Shown in pieces: positions 1-5,400 of a stretch of 5,400 nucleotides of DNA. Positions within the stretch are counted from its first letter, which is position 1. The number at the start of each line of letters is the position of its first letter. This DNA comes from Deltaproteobacteria bacterium. Lineage in GTDB: Bacteria; Desulfobacterota; Desulfobulbia; Desulfobulbales; BM004. The stretch spans positions 1-5,400 of the forward strand of contig JAFDCT010000017.1 of assembly GCA_019312695.1 (NCBI GenBank). Direction: 5' to 3'. Under the pieces are notes generated by a model. The model was not told where the DNA came from. It did no database searches and worked only from the letters and a program-made list of their open reading frames with translations. The translations under genes were made by a program, and so were the position numbers.

Positions 1-873
1 ATTTTTGTCATGCCCGGAAAAAACAAGCGGGAAGAGATTTCTTCCATGCCTGGCGTATTCAGGTTCTCGGTCGATCAATTAGCCAAGGAAGGTAAAGAGT
101 GTCTCAAGCTAGGCATAAACTCGGTCATCCTCTTCGGTCTGCCTGAAAAAAAAGACCCCATGGGTTCCGGTGCACATATAAAGGACGGTATTGTTCAACG
201 CGCAATCAGGGAATTAAAGAATAAGGTGCCTGAGCTTATAGTTATTACTGATGTCTGTCTCTGCGAGTATACTTCCCATGGCCACTGCGGCATTATCCTT
301 GAAAGCCAGGTCGACAATGATACAACCCTTGAGGTCCTGGCCAAAACGGCAGTTTCCCATGCCATGGCAGGAGCCGACATGGTTGCCCCCTCAGATATGA
401 TGGACGGCCGGGTCGGTGAGATACGAGCAGCCCTTGACGAGGAAAATTTTGATACTATTCCTATCATGTCCTACGCTGTCAAATATGCCTCTTCATTTTA
501 TGGTCCCTTCCGTGATGCAGCTGACTGCGCACCCCAGGAAGGTGATCGCCGAGGCTACCAGATGGATCCGGCAAACGCCCGGGAAGCCCTCAGGGAGGCA
601 ACTCTGGATGTTGAAGAGGGAGCCGACATCCTCATGGTCAAGCCTGCGATAGCATATCTAGACATAATTTCCAAGCTGCGGGAAGAATTCGACCTGCCAG
701 TAGCTGCCTACCATGTCAGTGGTGAGTATGCCATGATCAAGGCAGCCGGGGCAAAAGGCTGGATAGAGGAGGAACGGGTTATGGCCGAAACACTGCTCAG
801 TATAAGACGGGCCGGAGCCGAGATCATTCTGACCTACTTCGCCAAGGATATGGCCAGACTGCTCCAGGGCTAA
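1..873 (+). CDS. hemB: Delta-aminolevulinic acid dehydratase (porphobilinogen synthase), 5'-truncated by window edge
   Basis: Condenses two 5-aminolevulinate molecules into porphobilinogen, the second committed step of tetrapyrrole synthesis, in the cytosol. Numbering from the ATG at 10, the sequence shows the zinc-type cysteine triad (C83, C85, C93 in DVCLC...HGHCG), the two Schiff-base lysines K158 ([14 protein letters not shown]) and K211 ([11 protein letters not shown]), and the YHVSGEYAM segment, whose glutamate matches the known allosteric magnesium site of many bacterial enzymes. The reading frame is open through base 1, and the first codons read Ile-Phe-Val, matching the family PxFV strand that precedes the EEISSMPG segment. 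The ATG at 10 is therefore internal, and the true start lies about 35-40 codons upstream (family length about 325 residues). The cysteine triad points to the zinc-dependent catalytic class rather than the aspartate-rich magnesium-only class. The gene ends in TAA and is followed by an intrinsic terminator. Identity is very secure. Confidence 0.97.
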   Translation: MFVMPGKNKREEISSMPGVFRFSVDQLAKEGKECLKLGINSVILFGLPEKKDPMGSGAHIKDGIVQRAIRELKNKVPELIVITDVCLCEYTSHGHCGIILESQVDNDTTLEVLAKTAVSHAMAGADMVAPSDMMDGRVGEIRAALDEENFDTIPIMSYAVKYASSFYGPFRDAADCAPQEGDRRGYQMDPANAREALREATLDVEEGADILMVKPAIAYLDIISKLREEFDLPVAAYHVSGEYAMIKAAGAKGWIEEERVMAETLLSIRRAGAEIILTYFAKDMARLLQG

Positions 874-898
874 ATCGAATTTTTCATGATTATTTCAT

Positions 899-930
899 CC
901 TGGTCAGGAAAATCCTGGCCGGGTTGTTTA
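899..930 (+). terminator. Rho-independent terminator of hemB
   Basis: An 11-bp stem pairs 899-909 with 913-923 (CCTGGTCAGGA with TCCTGGCCGGG, two G-U wobbles) around an AAA loop. It is followed directly by TTGTTTA. The stem starts 25 bases after the hemB stop codon. Because the wobble pairs become A-C mismatches on the opposite strand, the structure acts best in the rightward direction, which fits hemB. The next gene starts only about 20 bases later, so read-through or an overlooked promoter must supply it. Confidence 0.8.
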
Positions 931-951
931 ACCTTTATCTGAATCCATACA

Positions 952-1698
952 ATGCCCAACACCTCCACCATGAATTTCCAGGCTTATCTCGAGGATGCCT
1001 ACCGTATCATCAAGGAAGAGCCCGTTATTCTTATCCTTGGTGGCTTCATTGTTCAGTTGCTGACCATACTTTCCATGACAATTCTGGCCGGACCCTTAAT
1101 GGGAGGCTACTTCCTTCTTATCATTTATTATCTGCGGGATAACAGGAAACCTTCCTTCAACGATATCTTTTCAGGCCTGCAGCACTTAGGCCGGTTATTG
1201 CCCTTTTTCCTTGTTCTGGTCCTTATCCTGGTAGGTTTCATGGTGCTGATCCTGCCGGGTTTCCTTTTTGCTACCTGGTGGCTTTATGTCCTGCCCCTTA
1301 TGGTAGACAGAAAAATCTCCTACAGCGAGGCCATGCGGCTTAGCATGAACAAGGTCAATGAAACAGGCTTTTTCATGCATTTTGCCTTTCTACTGCTGAT
1401 AACTGTCATCCCAATGATGCTTTTAAACTTTTTAAGCACAGTGTTACCCTTTCTTTTTGTCCTGAAGATTCTCCTGCCACCCCTCCAGGCAGGCTGCCTT
1501 GCCAGTCTCTATATTGATCAGTTCAGCGAACCAGAACCCGCGCCTGCCTCAAAAGTTGGTACTGACGCTGCACCAGACCTGACAGAGGATTTACAAACGG
1601 AACCTGATTTGGCAAAAGTTTCGGAACCACACGTGAAGGAATCAACAAAAGAGGTTATGGAATCAGATAAAGATACGCCGGCTGAAGATCAAATATAA
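952..1698 (+). CDS. Polytopic integral membrane protein of unknown function with acidic C-terminal tail
   Basis: Function unknown. The 248-residue product has hydrophobic blocks at about residues 24-61 (with the ILAGPLMGGYF turn), 82-118 (containing a PGF kink) and 140-188. This suggests roughly five or six membrane segments in the inner membrane. Between blocks two and three lies VDRKISYSEAMRLSMNKV, which resembles the 'plivDkklsfweAmrlS' signature of bacterial DUF975-like or related uncharacterised membrane families; that assignment is from memory of the pattern and is tentative. Residues 191-248 form a hydrophilic tail with 16 acidic residues, 5 lysines and several prolines, probably disordered. 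An in-frame stop at 940-942 limits the start to ATG 952 or ATG 970. Neither has a clear Shine-Dalgarno. The protein from 970 begins MNFQAYLEDAYRIIK, which looks like the usual family N-terminus, so 970 is a real alternative. The gene lies just after the hemB terminator and converges with the kinase gene. Confidence 0.8.
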   Translation: MPNTSTMNFQAYLEDAYRIIKEEPVILILGGFIVQLLTILSMTILAGPLMGGYFLLIIYYLRDNRKPSFNDIFSGLQHLGRLLPFFLVLVLILVGFMVLILPGFLFATWWLYVLPLMVDRKISYSEAMRLSMNKVNETGFFMHFAFLLLITVIPMMLLNFLSTVLPFLFVLKILLPPLQAGCLASLYIDQFSEPEPAPASKVGTDAAPDLTEDLQTEPDLAKVSEPHVKESTKEVMESDKDTPAEDQI

Positions 1699-1762
1699 AA
1701 ATATGGCGGAGAAAGCCAAATGTTGAGTTCATTAAAAAAAGGCCGGACACTCAGGTGAAAAG

Positions 1763-1800
1763 TTGAGTTAATGCTCAAAACCCCTTTCAGAGATTTTGAG
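1763..1800 (-). terminator. Possible weak terminator of the histidine kinase gene
   Basis: Read leftward, the end of the kinase gene runs into two competing hairpins. CTCAAAA (1800-1794) can pair with TTTTGAG (1780-1774), or TTGAG (1778-1774) can pair with CTCAA (1767-1763) across a six-base loop. The second is followed by CTTTT, and a run of seven T residues (1740-1734) lies further on. The stems are short and AT-rich, so termination here is only suggested. No better hairpin with a T tract was found for either converging gene in the 88-base gap at 1699-1786. Confidence 0.3.
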
Positions 1801-3832
1801 CAATTGATACATAAAATGTTGTTTTTGCTTTAGAGGATGAGATCACCCAGGAGTCACCTTTGTGGTGCCTGGCGATTTCTTTGACAGTTGCAAGCCCCAG
1901 CCCGGTTCCTGCCGGCATATCATGACCACCCCTCCTTTTAAAAATCTCAAAAATTACTGCAGTCTCATCAGGCGGTATAATTTCTCCATCGTTTTGCACG
2001 CTTAAGACATGATGTGCCCCTGACGACTCATAGCCGAGCACGATTTCACTTAGAGCGCTACCGCCATATTTTAAAGCGTTATCCACCAGGTTCCTGTAGA
2101 CCCGCAGCAATGCATTTTCATCAGCCCTGATCAGAGGCATCTCAATATTCGTCTCAGTCCATTGAATTTTTCTTTTCTTGAGTTGGGGAACAAATTCCTC
2201 TTTAATGGTCTTCCAGATGCATTTCAGGTCGAGGTCTTTCAAGTGAAGAGGGGCTTCCCGCGTAGAAATATAGGTATTAATGTCTTCAGACAGGGCTACT
2301 ATCTGTTCTGAACTTTTGAGAATCTGGCAAAGAAAATTCTCCAGCTTTTCCTCTGAAAGTTCCTTGAATTTTTTTTGCATTATCTTAACCAGTCCATGAA
2401 TTGCAACCGCCGGATTCTTAAGGTCATGGGACACCGAGTTTGTAAACTGCTTGATCATTTCCGACTGTTTTATGAGTCTGTCCTCGGCCTGCCTGCGTTT
2501 TATGACCTGCCACATCCCTTCGATAAGCAGCTGCAGCTGCCTGATATCATTTTCATCATAATCCTTGCGTTTATTGCCTACGGCGGCAAGTGCGACAATT
2601 TTTTCATTGTCAAAAAGTGGCACTGCCATAAATCTCTCAATCCCGATATGACCTTCAGGAATACCCTTTTTACTAGGGGTAGACTGGTAATTGTTAATAA
2701 TTATCGACCGCCTTTGGCGAACCGCCTCTCCCCAGATGCCGGCTTTCTCTATATTGAACACAATCGGTTTATTGTGAATTTCACAGTGCTCCATGACACT
2801 TTTCGACCAGGCATGGATACTCATCTGGGACTCATCTTCATTAAGAAACCCCAGGAACCCTATAGTGCTTGCAGTAATCGGCAGGGATGACTCAAGAACA
2901 AAATGGCAGATATCCTTGACCGGTAATGTTTGCATATCATAAAGCTGGATCAGTGTTGCCTGCCGCAGTTCATTGAGTTTTATAACTCTCTGAGCCTTTT
3001 TCTGTTCTGTGATATCACGGTTGCTGGCGCGGCGACCGCGGAACTTTCCATCAGCAGAATATACAGGCTGGCAGAAATGGGATATCCAGCGCTCCTCACC
3101 TGTCTTCGTTATGATACTAAATTCCAGATGGTAAACGTTGGCACTGTCAAGCTCATCGGTTAAATGCGCTTCAAAACATGCCCGGTTATCAGGGTGTACA
3201 ATTTTACCCAGTAAAGCAGGAGGTTCATTGATGAACTCTGCGATCTCGTAACCGGTTATCCTCGTGAAAGATGGGGATATATAGTTAAAAAATCCCTTTT
3301 CATTAATCCAGTATTCCCAGTCATAGGTAAAATCAGCCACAGTGCGGTACTTTTCTTTACTTGCCTGCAGAGCAGTTTCAGCTTCAATCCGGTCCGTGAT
3401 ATCAAGAGCAATCTGCAGGTGCACAATCCTGCCGTCAAACCATTCAATGGCCCGGTCACGGATGGAATACCAGCGACCGGTAAGGGTATTCTGCATCTCC
3501 GAGGCTATTACCTCTGCGATTTCACCATCAGGTGTAATGAGTTTGCTGTTGGGACAGAAAGGACAAGGGCCCGTCATATTGGCCTGCAGTACCTGCCAGC
3601 AGACTTTACCGGTTATATGGCCAAAAAGCTTTTCAGCATGGCGATTGGCAAAAAGAATTTCATAAGATTGCAGGTCGGCGACATATACAAAGGCCTCAAG
3701 GCTGTCGAGCACCTTGAAAAGTTGATCCTGCTTCTCCCACAACAGCTTTTCAATACTCTTGTGCCCGGATAGCTCCTGTTCCAGGAGTTTAACCTTTTCC
3801 TGCAGCTCACTGTATGAGGGTTTCACTGCCAT
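1787..3832 (-). CDS. Soluble sensor histidine kinase, PAS-PAS-GAF-HisKA-HATPase
   Basis: Likely cytosolic two-component sensor kinase of 681 residues, with no transmembrane segment. Order, numbered from the ATG at 3832: a short coiled coil (about 8-30), PAS1 (about 43-150) containing C78 and the GPCPFCPN motif with C90 and C93, PAS2 with PAC segment (about 160-280, ending NRDITEQ), GAF (about 290-448), HisKA with phosphoacceptor H469 in SVSHDLKNP, and HATPase_c with N box NLVDNALKYGG (N585), F box IFEIFKR and G2 box GTGLGL (642-647). The G1 box reads VQNDGEIIP, so the usual DxGxG is degenerate, a variant seen in other kinases. The frame stays open to a TTG at 3943, but MAVKPSYSELQEKVKLLEQEL is the usual way such kinases begin, so I chose ATG 3832 although its ribosome binding site is weak. 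There is no receiver domain and no neighbouring response regulator, so the partner and signal are unknown. Confidence 0.9.
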   Translation of the reverse strand: MAVKPSYSELQEKVKLLEQELSGHKSIEKLLWEKQDQLFKVLDSLEAFVYVADLQSYEILFANRHAEKLFGHITGKVCWQVLQANMTGPCPFCPNSKLITPDGEIAEVIASEMQNTLTGRWYSIRDRAIEWFDGRIVHLQIALDITDRIEAETALQASKEKYRTVADFTYDWEYWINEKGFFNYISPSFTRITGYEIAEFINEPPALLGKIVHPDNRACFEAHLTDELDSANVYHLEFSIITKTGEERWISHFCQPVYSADGKFRGRRASNRDITEQKKAQRVIKLNELRQATLIQLYDMQTLPVKDICHFVLESSLPITASTIGFLGFLNEDESQMSIHAWSKSVMEHCEIHNKPIVFNIEKAGIWGEAVRQRRSIIINNYQSTPSKKGIPEGHIGIERFMAVPLFDNEKIVALAAVGNKRKDYDENDIRQLQLLIEGMWQVIKRRQAEDRLIKQSEMIKQFTNSVSHDLKNPAVAIHGLVKIMQKKFKELSEEKLENFLCQILKSSEQIVALSEDINTYISTREAPLHLKDLDLKCIWKTIKEEFVPQLKKRKIQWTETNIEMPLIRADENALLRVYRNLVDNALKYGGSALSEIVLGYESSGAHHVLSVQNDGEIIPPDETAVIFEIFKRRGGHDMPAGTGLGLATVKEIARHHKGDSWVISSSKAKTTFYVSIAQNL

Positions 3833-3938
3833 GCAATTACCGGTCTTATGGAAGGGTACTGAATAAATTACTTGCAACGTGTATTCAATGCTGCCTGTTA
3901 ATGAATTTGACCTTGAAAAAATGAATTTTAAAGCCCGT

Positions 3939-3965
3939 AGCAAAAATGAAAAAATTTTTTTTGCT
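3939..3965. repeat. AT-rich inverted repeat between vanZ-like gene and kinase gene
   Basis: On the minus strand AGCAAAAA (3965-3958) and TTTTTGCT (3946-3939) are perfect 8-base inverted arms around an 11-base A/T spacer. The core is an A8T6 run (3962-3949). A second small hairpin, TGCTT/AAGCA (3977-3973 with 3966-3962), overlaps it and precedes the A/T run. Together they could end the vanZ-like transcript weakly, or be bent A-tract DNA upstream of the kinase. The sequence alone does not decide between these. The rest of the 145-base gap (3833-3977) shows no convincing promoter. Confidence 0.4.
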
Positions 3966-3977
3966 TCTTGTCAAGCA

Positions 3978-4358
3978 TTATAATTCTATATTGGTTTTGA
4001 TAGTGACTGATTTATACCACAGAACCGCAACAAGTAAGCCCCCGAAAACATCCGCAGCTATATCCCAACCACTCACATTGCGGCCCGGGATAAAGGATTG
4101 ATGGAACTCATCAGTTATGCCGAAAATAAGGCAGAACATAACAATCATTATTGCGAGGAAAAAGCGATTTGAGTCATTTGCAAATGGATGGAGCCCGTAG
4201 ACAAATGTTCCGGCCAGGATACCATAGGCGATGGCGTGGGCTGCTTTATCAAGGCCAGGAAACTGCGGCAGCGGGGCAAAATCACCGGGCTGGTGGGACA
4301 AATAAAAAATCATCCCCATGATGAGTGCCATGGGGATGAATCGCAAATAAACTTTCAA
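3978..4358 (-). CDS. VanZ-like family membrane protein
   Basis: A small inner-membrane protein of 126 residues, the usual size for a stand-alone VanZ-like domain. Four membrane segments are visible at about residues 7-20, 39-57, 66-82 and 98-117. The family signature is intact: SHQP (21-24), DKAAH (37-41), Y45, DEFHQ (83-87), PGR (91-93) and the D99/D103/G106 helix (WDIAADVFGG). VanZ in enterococci is linked to teicoplanin resistance, but most members are uncharacterised envelope proteins, so no resistance role should be inferred here. The start is a TTG at 4358. An in-frame TGA at 4373-4371 blocks any start further upstream, and the only nearby ATG (4331) would cut into the first membrane segment. 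A GAAGCGG stretch upstream is at best a weak ribosome binding site. The gene lies 80 bases after the SEC-C gene and 145 bases before the kinase. Confidence 0.88.
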   Translation of the reverse strand: MKVYLRFIPMALIMGMIFYLSHQPGDFAPLPQFPGLDKAAHAIAYGILAGTFVYGLHPFANDSNRFFLAIMIVMFCLIFGITDEFHQSFIPGRNVSGWDIAADVFGGLLVAVLWYKSVTIKTNIEL

Positions 4359-4396
4359 TGCAAAACCGCTTCAGCAGCTAACAAGGATAATTAACC

Positions 4397-4425
4397 ATAT
4401 TAAACTGCTTTTTCTGTAATGATAA
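4397..4425 (-). promoter_or_regulatory. Weak candidate sigma-70 promoter for the vanZ-like gene
   Basis: Read leftward, TTATCA (4425-4420) and TAATAT (4402-4397) are separated by 17 bases. Each matches the consensus at four of six positions, and the gene starts about 40 bases further on. The match is modest in an AT-rich gap, so co-transcription from the SEC-C promoter is equally possible. Confidence 0.25.
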
Positions 4426-4438
4426 TGAGTTGAACGGG

Positions 4439-4966
4439 TTAGGCTTCTTTGGGCGGCGCCTGTTCCTGTTCAACATGGACACTTTCCAGCAGTTCAGACG
4501 AATACCTTTTCTTAATGCGCTTGATTGCTGCACTGATCGGATGGGTCGGGTAGTTTTCAATTGTCTTAACTTTCTTATCTTTATAAGCGGTTATGACAAA
4601 CTGTTTTTCTTCGATTTCAAAGGTATGAGTCCAGTTTATTTCTATGGTCTCGGGATTTTCTTCAAAATCAACGGTCAGAATTTCCTTAGCAGCGGCTACC
4701 TGCAACGCATCGGACTGACTCACCTCCAGCATCCAGGCATCACCGCCTGTAGTTGAAAAGAGGACAAACACTCCCAGTTCATGCACCTTTTGCACGCCCT
4801 GACTTGCCTTCTCCTGAATTTTGCTAATGGCATTCTGCAGAGAAATCTGTGCTTGCTGGATCTCTGTAAGATTAGTACCGGCTGTCTGCTGCTTTCCCAG
4901 ACAGCAGCGTTTGAATTTTCTGCCACTTCCGCAGGGGCATGGATCATTCCTGCCTACTTTAGCCAT
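4439..4966 (-). CDS. SEC-C motif protein with conserved uncharacterised C-terminal domain
   Basis: A 175-residue soluble protein. The N-terminus (residues 6-22, [17 protein letters not shown]) is a complete SEC-C zinc motif with ligands C10, C12, C21 and C22, as found at the C-terminus of SecA, where it binds zinc and contacts SecB and ribosomes. SecA itself is not present here; the motif is a stand-alone module. Residues about 33-62 look like a coiled coil. Residues 64-155 form an alpha/beta domain ([20 protein letters not shown]...NWTHTF...FVITAYKD) that I do not recognise functionally. The tail is acidic and glutamine-rich. The start is well supported: AAGGAG lies at 4978-4973, six bases before ATG 4966, and a good promoter sits just upstream. 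Likely a metal-binding adaptor or interaction protein; the exact role is unknown. Confidence 0.88.
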   Translation of the reverse strand: MAKVGRNDPCPCGSGRKFKRCCLGKQQTAGTNLTEIQQAQISLQNAISKIQEKASQGVQKVHELGVFVLFSTTGGDAWMLEVSQSDALQVAAAKEILTVDFEENPETIEINWTHTFEIEEKQFVITAYKDKKVKTIENYPTHPISAAIKRIKKRYSSELLESVHVEQEQAPPKEA

Positions 4967-5007
4967 TGTAATCTCCTTTAATAATATAAATACGAGTCTA
5001 CGAACAA

Positions 5008-5036
5008 ACTATACTATATCAAATAATTAAAGCCAA
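5008..5036 (-). promoter_or_regulatory. Sigma-70-type promoter for the SEC-C protein gene
   Basis: Read leftward, TTGGCT (5036-5031, four of six consensus) and TATAGT (5013-5008, five of six) are exactly 17 bases apart. Transcription would begin near 5001, giving a leader of about 35 bases that contains the strong AAGGAG ribosome binding site at 4978-4973. The position directly after the DUF2905 terminator supports an independent transcription unit starting here. Confidence 0.6.
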
Positions 5037-5073
5037 TCCACTCTAAAATGGAACACTTGACTGAACATACCGG

Positions 5074-5118
5074 TTAAAAAATGCAATGGCAATTTTTTAC
5101 CGCTGCATTTGCAAGCGG
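5074..5118 (-). terminator. Compound intrinsic terminator of the DUF2905 gene
   Basis: Read leftward directly after the stop codon, CCGCT (5118-5114) can pair with AGCGG with an inner GC/GC pair and AAAT loop. Alternatively AAATGCA (5110-5104) pairs with TGCATTT (5085-5079), enclosing a second stem GGTAA/TTGCC with an AAAA loop. The second structure ends in a run of six T residues (5081-5076). The two folds share bases and exclude each other. The T run lies on the leftward side, which fits termination of the DUF2905 transcript. Confidence 0.65.
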
Positions 5119-5319
5119 TCATTTTCTGAAAAAACGGGAAATCAGGGAAATTATGATGCTGATAATTATCATGGTCGTGATGGGGATGTATATCTTCAGA
5201 TTCGGCCTGTCAATTACACTATCCCCCGGCAGTCGTCCTATGGGAATCTTGCCGAGCCATGGCCACAGAAGCCCGACAGCAAGAAATATTGCTCCCAGTA
5301 TGATCAGGGTTCTCTGCAT
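5119..5319 (-). CDS. DUF2905 family small membrane protein
   Basis: A 66-residue protein with two membrane helices (about residues 4-22 and 45-61) joined by a short loop carrying the family hallmark KIPIGRLPGD (24-33), then YIPITTMIIISI. This is the DUF2905 pattern and the full family length. No function is known for the family. The start at ATG 5319 is supported by AGAGGT at 5330-5325, five bases upstream. It is followed directly by an intrinsic terminator, so it is probably monocistronic or the last gene of a unit coming from beyond the right edge. The C-terminus is basic (SRFFRK), which would favour a cytosolic location by the positive-inside rule. Confidence 0.88.
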   Translation of the reverse strand: MQRTLIILGAIFLAVGLLWPWLGKIPIGRLPGDSVIDRPNLKIYIPITTMIIISIIISLISRFFRK

Positions 5320-5344
5320 GGCTAACCTCTTTAATTCAAGCTTG

Positions 5345-5371
5345 TATAAACAAAAAATAGTTTTTTCAAGG
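5345..5371 (-). promoter_or_regulatory. Weak candidate promoter for the DUF2905 gene
   Basis: Read leftward, TTGAAA (about 5369-5364, five of six) and TATACA (about 5348-5343, four of six) are 15 bases apart, which is shorter than the preferred 17. A near-perfect A6/T6 inverted repeat (5352-5366) lies between them. The rest of the right edge (5372-5400) shows no gene or other signal. Confidence 0.25.
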
Positions 5372-5400
5372 CCATTTCACGCAGCCGAGCAAAGAAATAA

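Noticed and set aside
195..467. Minus-strand open frame inside hemB
   Set aside because: It lies wholly opposite the highly conserved hemB coding sequence and encodes no recognisable protein, so it is a shadow frame.
1723..1769. Direct repeat GTTGAGTT (1723-1730 and 1762-1769) in the convergent gap
   Set aside because: There are only two 8-base copies in an AT-rich spacer. This is compatible with chance, and there is no third copy or array.
2375..2890. 171-codon plus-strand open frame opposite the kinase
   Set aside because: It overlaps the GAF/HisKA coding region, which is clearly real on the other strand, and its translation shows no domain.
3946..3974. TTGACA hexamer (3974-3969, minus strand) as a -35 box for the kinase
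   Set aside because: At 17 bases spacing the -10 position reads TTTCAT, a poor match, and no better hexamer lies at 16-18 bases. I did not call a promoter.
3978..4358. Antibiotic (teicoplanin) resistance role for the VanZ-like protein
   Set aside because: There is no other glycopeptide-resistance gene nearby, and VanZ-like proteins are widespread in bacteria without such resistance.
4430..4756. 108-codon plus-strand open frame opposite the SEC-C gene
   Set aside because: It is a mirror of the SEC-C protein gene, which has a good promoter, ribosome binding site and motif.
5086..5325. 79-codon plus-strand open frame opposite the DUF2905 gene
   Set aside because: Its low-hydrophobicity product has no family resemblance, whereas the minus-strand frame matches DUF2905 over its full length with a ribosome binding site.

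Overview
The window looks like ordinary chromosomal DNA of a Gram-negative, probably anaerobic bacterium with moderate GC content. A deltaproteobacterial (Desulfobacterota) sulfate-reducer-like background is my best guess. It rests on the multi-PAS/GAF soluble histidine kinase, whose first PAS domain carries a CPFC cysteine motif, and on the general flavour of the VanZ, SEC-C and DUF2905 proteins. This is an inference from style, not from a marker gene. There are no transposases, integrases, CRISPR repeats, tRNA or rRNA genes, or phage genes.

Layout. The left part reads rightward. It holds the 3' nine-tenths of hemB (positions 1-873, cut by the window edge), a strong intrinsic terminator (899-930), and a polytopic membrane protein with an acidic cytosol-like tail (952-1698). 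This arm converges on a leftward series. From right to left that series holds a small DUF2905 membrane protein (5319-5119) with its own compound terminator, a SEC-C zinc-motif protein (4966-4439) with a good promoter and Shine-Dalgarno, a VanZ-like membrane protein (4358-3978), and a PAS-PAS-GAF histidine kinase (3832-1787). Convergence falls in the 88-base gap at 1699-1786. No gene-free stretch exceeds about 150 bases.

How the genes relate. HemB makes porphobilinogen for tetrapyrroles (haem, sirohaem, cobalamin). The remaining genes look like a loose string of housekeeping and accessory genes rather than one pathway. SEC-C and vanZ may share a transcript (80-base gap). The kinase sits 145 bases after vanZ and has no response regulator or receiver domain within the window, so it appears to be an orphan sensor.

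I did not find evidence for a new multi-gene system. The points most worth a second look are the cysteine-bearing PAS domain of the kinase, the uncharacterised domain fused to the SEC-C motif, and the way the membrane-protein gene starts about 20 bases after the hemB terminator with no visible ribosome binding site.
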